Below, in pieces: positions 6,045-7,576 of a DNA stretch of 7,576 bases. The notes beneath the pieces are model-generated. The model saw only the letters and a list, made by a program, of their open reading frames with translations, had not been told where the DNA came from and searched no databases. This stretch comes from Bacteroidales bacterium (GTDB lineage: Bacteria > Bacteroidota > Bacteroidia > Bacteroidales > NBLH01), in assembly GCA_029210905.1 (NCBI GenBank), contig JARGGF010000187.1, positions 1 to 7,576 of the forward strand, read 5' to 3'. How positions within the stretch are numbered: position 1 is the first letter of the stretch; the number at the start of each line of letters is the position of its first letter. A program made the translations under genes and the position numbers.

Positions 6045-7576
6045 CTAACGAACACTCCAATCCTGCCAAATGTCTCTTACAGCAACACTGACAATAGTAA
6101 GTGGCACCTGCTCTTTGCCTGATAAAATAGCCTTTTCGCTAACCTTCGACTTCACTGAATTTGAAAGTGTTAAATAATCAATATTGCCTTTAGATTCCTT
6201 CAATTCCTTTAAAAAATAATAGGTGAATAAACCATGTTGCATATCATCTAGGGTATTAGCAGTATAACGCTCACTAACAGCATTAAAAACAACGGTATTA
6301 CCTGAAAGCACCTCACTTCTAGGATTAATTTTCTTTGCTGATGGGCCTCTTAAACCAATGTTCCTTCCTCCATTATTAAAAGAAGCATCCATAACTACCA
6401 TGCTCTTTACAGATCTACTCTCCCAAATATTTTTATATAGAAACTCTACTGAAATGCCTTCAGTTAATTTATCCGGCGAAATATCTACGGGCATTAAGTA
6501 TGGAGCAAGAGTATTTGTATCAGCAAGACCATGGCCAGCATAATAGAAGATCAATTCCGCTTGCTCTTTAACCTTTCCAACCTGGTCAGATAGCATAAGA
6601 ATACTTTCATACATTTCTTTTTTGGTGGCATCTAATAAAAGAATGATATGGTCTTCTTTTACACCTAATATATTTTTAACATATTTTTTAAATGTAATCG
6701 CATCGTGCCTGGCATAAGGTACATTAAAGTTTTTACTCAATAGCGTTTTCTCATTTGCATAACCTTCGTTACCAATTATTAATGCAAATTTCTCATTACC
6801 TTGCTTCGCCAATACAGGAATGTCGCGGTCTATATCAGAATTAAATTCATTCATTGGAACCTTTTCCTTGTATGCGAAACTACAAGTATTAACTAACAGA
6901 CCAAAAGGCTTTACAGGATTATTAAACGGTGCCTGAATATTAACATTTACATTTACGTTACCTGAAGCTATCTCTTTACCAGCAATAATTGGTACTCTTA
7001 CTATTTTTTCCTGATTGACTCCAATTTCACCAATCTTCACACTATCAGGAAAAGTGAGTTTTTTATTAGGATCGGAAGTTACTAATTTTGCATAAAAATT
7101 ATCCGCCCTGGCAGGACCCAGATTCCTGATTTTAAACTGTATATATCCTTTTTCAAAAGCATCTAAACAATAATCTTCATCCTTATCAAAATAAGAAGCT
7201 GAATTTTCAACTACTTGAAGTGTTGTTAGCTTAGTGTTTACAAACTCTTTGTCACTAAGAGCACTAACAATCTTAAAACTAGGAATGTTTGGACTTTCTT
7301 TTATTGGAACATTCTTCTTCCAGGCTTTTTCAATTTCTCTTTTTCGTTTTATCAGACCAAAATAGTCAATTGCCCAGATTACACCTGCAGCCCCTAAAAA
7401 TGCATAACTTAAATTCTTATTCAGTTTTGCTTTATCATAAAAGCTATTTTTATCACTAATTGTCTTAGCATCCAGATAATTGTTGTAATTATTTGAAGAA
7501 GAATAATACATTCCAACAGAAGTTCCAAGAAGAGAATATCCAATTGCTCCATAAATCCAATATGGTTTTTGAGGTT
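6045..7576 (-). CDS. Caspase-family (peptidase C14-like) protein with Cys-to-Ser change at the active site; 5' end beyond the window
   Basis: The gene is incomplete at its start. The frame is open to the right edge, and the 21 codons before the internal ATG at 7509-7511 read a convincing membrane segment (YWIYGAIGYSLLGTSVG), so that ATG is probably not the real start. Counting from that Met: a second hydrophobic segment at 34-52; an Ig/CARDB-like beta domain at about 95-215, opening with an EF-hand-like loop DKDEDYCLDAFE (109-120); then a caspase-like domain at about 240-480. The latter starts KFALIIGNEGY, has the catalytic His in IFYYAGHG (H327), and ends with GNTVVFNAVSE and HGLFTYYFLKEL, as in bacterial caspase homologues. 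The expected DAC[FY]SG reads DASFNN, so the nucleophile Cys is Ser377 (codon 6381-6383). It is probably a membrane-anchored pseudo-protease or scaffold; serine catalysis is not excluded. Confidence 0.87.
   Translation of the reverse strand, partial: PQKPYWIYGAIGYSLLGTSVGMYYSSSNNYNNYLDAKTISDKNSFYDKAKLNKNLSYAFLGAAGVIWAIDYFGLIKRKREIEKAWKKNVPIKESPNIPSFKIVSALSDKEFVNTKLTTLQVVENSASYFDKDEDYCLDAFEKGYIQFKIRNLGPARADNFYAKLVTSDPNKKLTFPDSVKIGEIGVNQEKIVRVPIIAGKEIASGNVNVNVNIQAPFNNPVKPFGLLVNTCSFAYKEKVPMNEFNSDIDRDIPVLAKQGNEKFALIIGNEGYANEKTLLSKNFNVPYARHDAITFKKYVKNILGVKEDHIILLLDATKKEMYESILMLSDQVGKVKEQAELIFYYAGHGLADTNTLAPYLMPVDISPDKLTEGISVEFLYKNIWESRSVKSMVVMDASFNNGGRNIGLRGPSAKKINPRSEVLSGNTVVFNAVSERYTANTLDDMQHGLFTYYFLKELKESKGNIDYLTLSNSVKSKVSEKAILSGKEQVPLTIVSVAVRDIWQDWSVR

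Noticed and set aside
1..7576. CRISPR arrays, insertion sequences and direct repeats.
   Set aside because: No regularly spaced repeats, transposase frames or terminal inverted repeats were seen on either strand.

Overview
The window looks like a chromosomal segment of a Bacteroidota (Bacteroidetes) bacterium, probably environmental. The evidence is an AT-rich composition, TAnnTTTG-type -7 promoter boxes, A-rich leaders in place of strong Shine-Dalgarno sites, a large PD40/Omp85-type outer-membrane protein and a caspase-family protein of the kind common in that phylum. The exact genus cannot be told from the sequence.

Layout, left to right. Positions 1-142 hold an open, edge-truncated minus-strand frame with a hydrophobic segment; it is only a weak gene candidate. 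Positions 139-4518 carry a minus-strand gene cluster, transcribed right to left. First comes an 1101-residue envelope protein with a degenerate gluzincin-like domain, a TolB/PD40 propeller and an Omp85-type C-terminal barrel. It is followed after 7 nt by a half-length TauE/SafE transporter, and 77 nt later by a small putative lipoprotein of unknown function. Upstream of the cluster sit a tRNA-Leu(GAG) gene on the minus strand, with its own promoter and a strong intrinsic terminator, and a divergently transcribed sugar-phosphate-type nucleotidyltransferase (4921-5829, plus strand). A short convergent intergenic region with hairpins follows. The rest (6045 to the right edge, minus strand) is the 3' part of a caspase-family gene whose start lies outside the window.

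How the genes relate. The 1101-residue protein, the TauE half-transporter and the lipoprotein are all predicted envelope proteins and are probably co-transcribed, but no shared pathway can be named. The nucleotidyltransferase is cytoplasmic and stands alone here, without a visible sugar kinase or transferase partner.

The two most notable points are both apparent active-site losses. The caspase domain keeps its His but has Ser where the catalytic Cys is expected. The peptidase-like domain of the 1101-residue protein has lost every residue of the HExxH...E zinc site. I see no CRISPR array, insertion sequence, phage gene or clear defence island.
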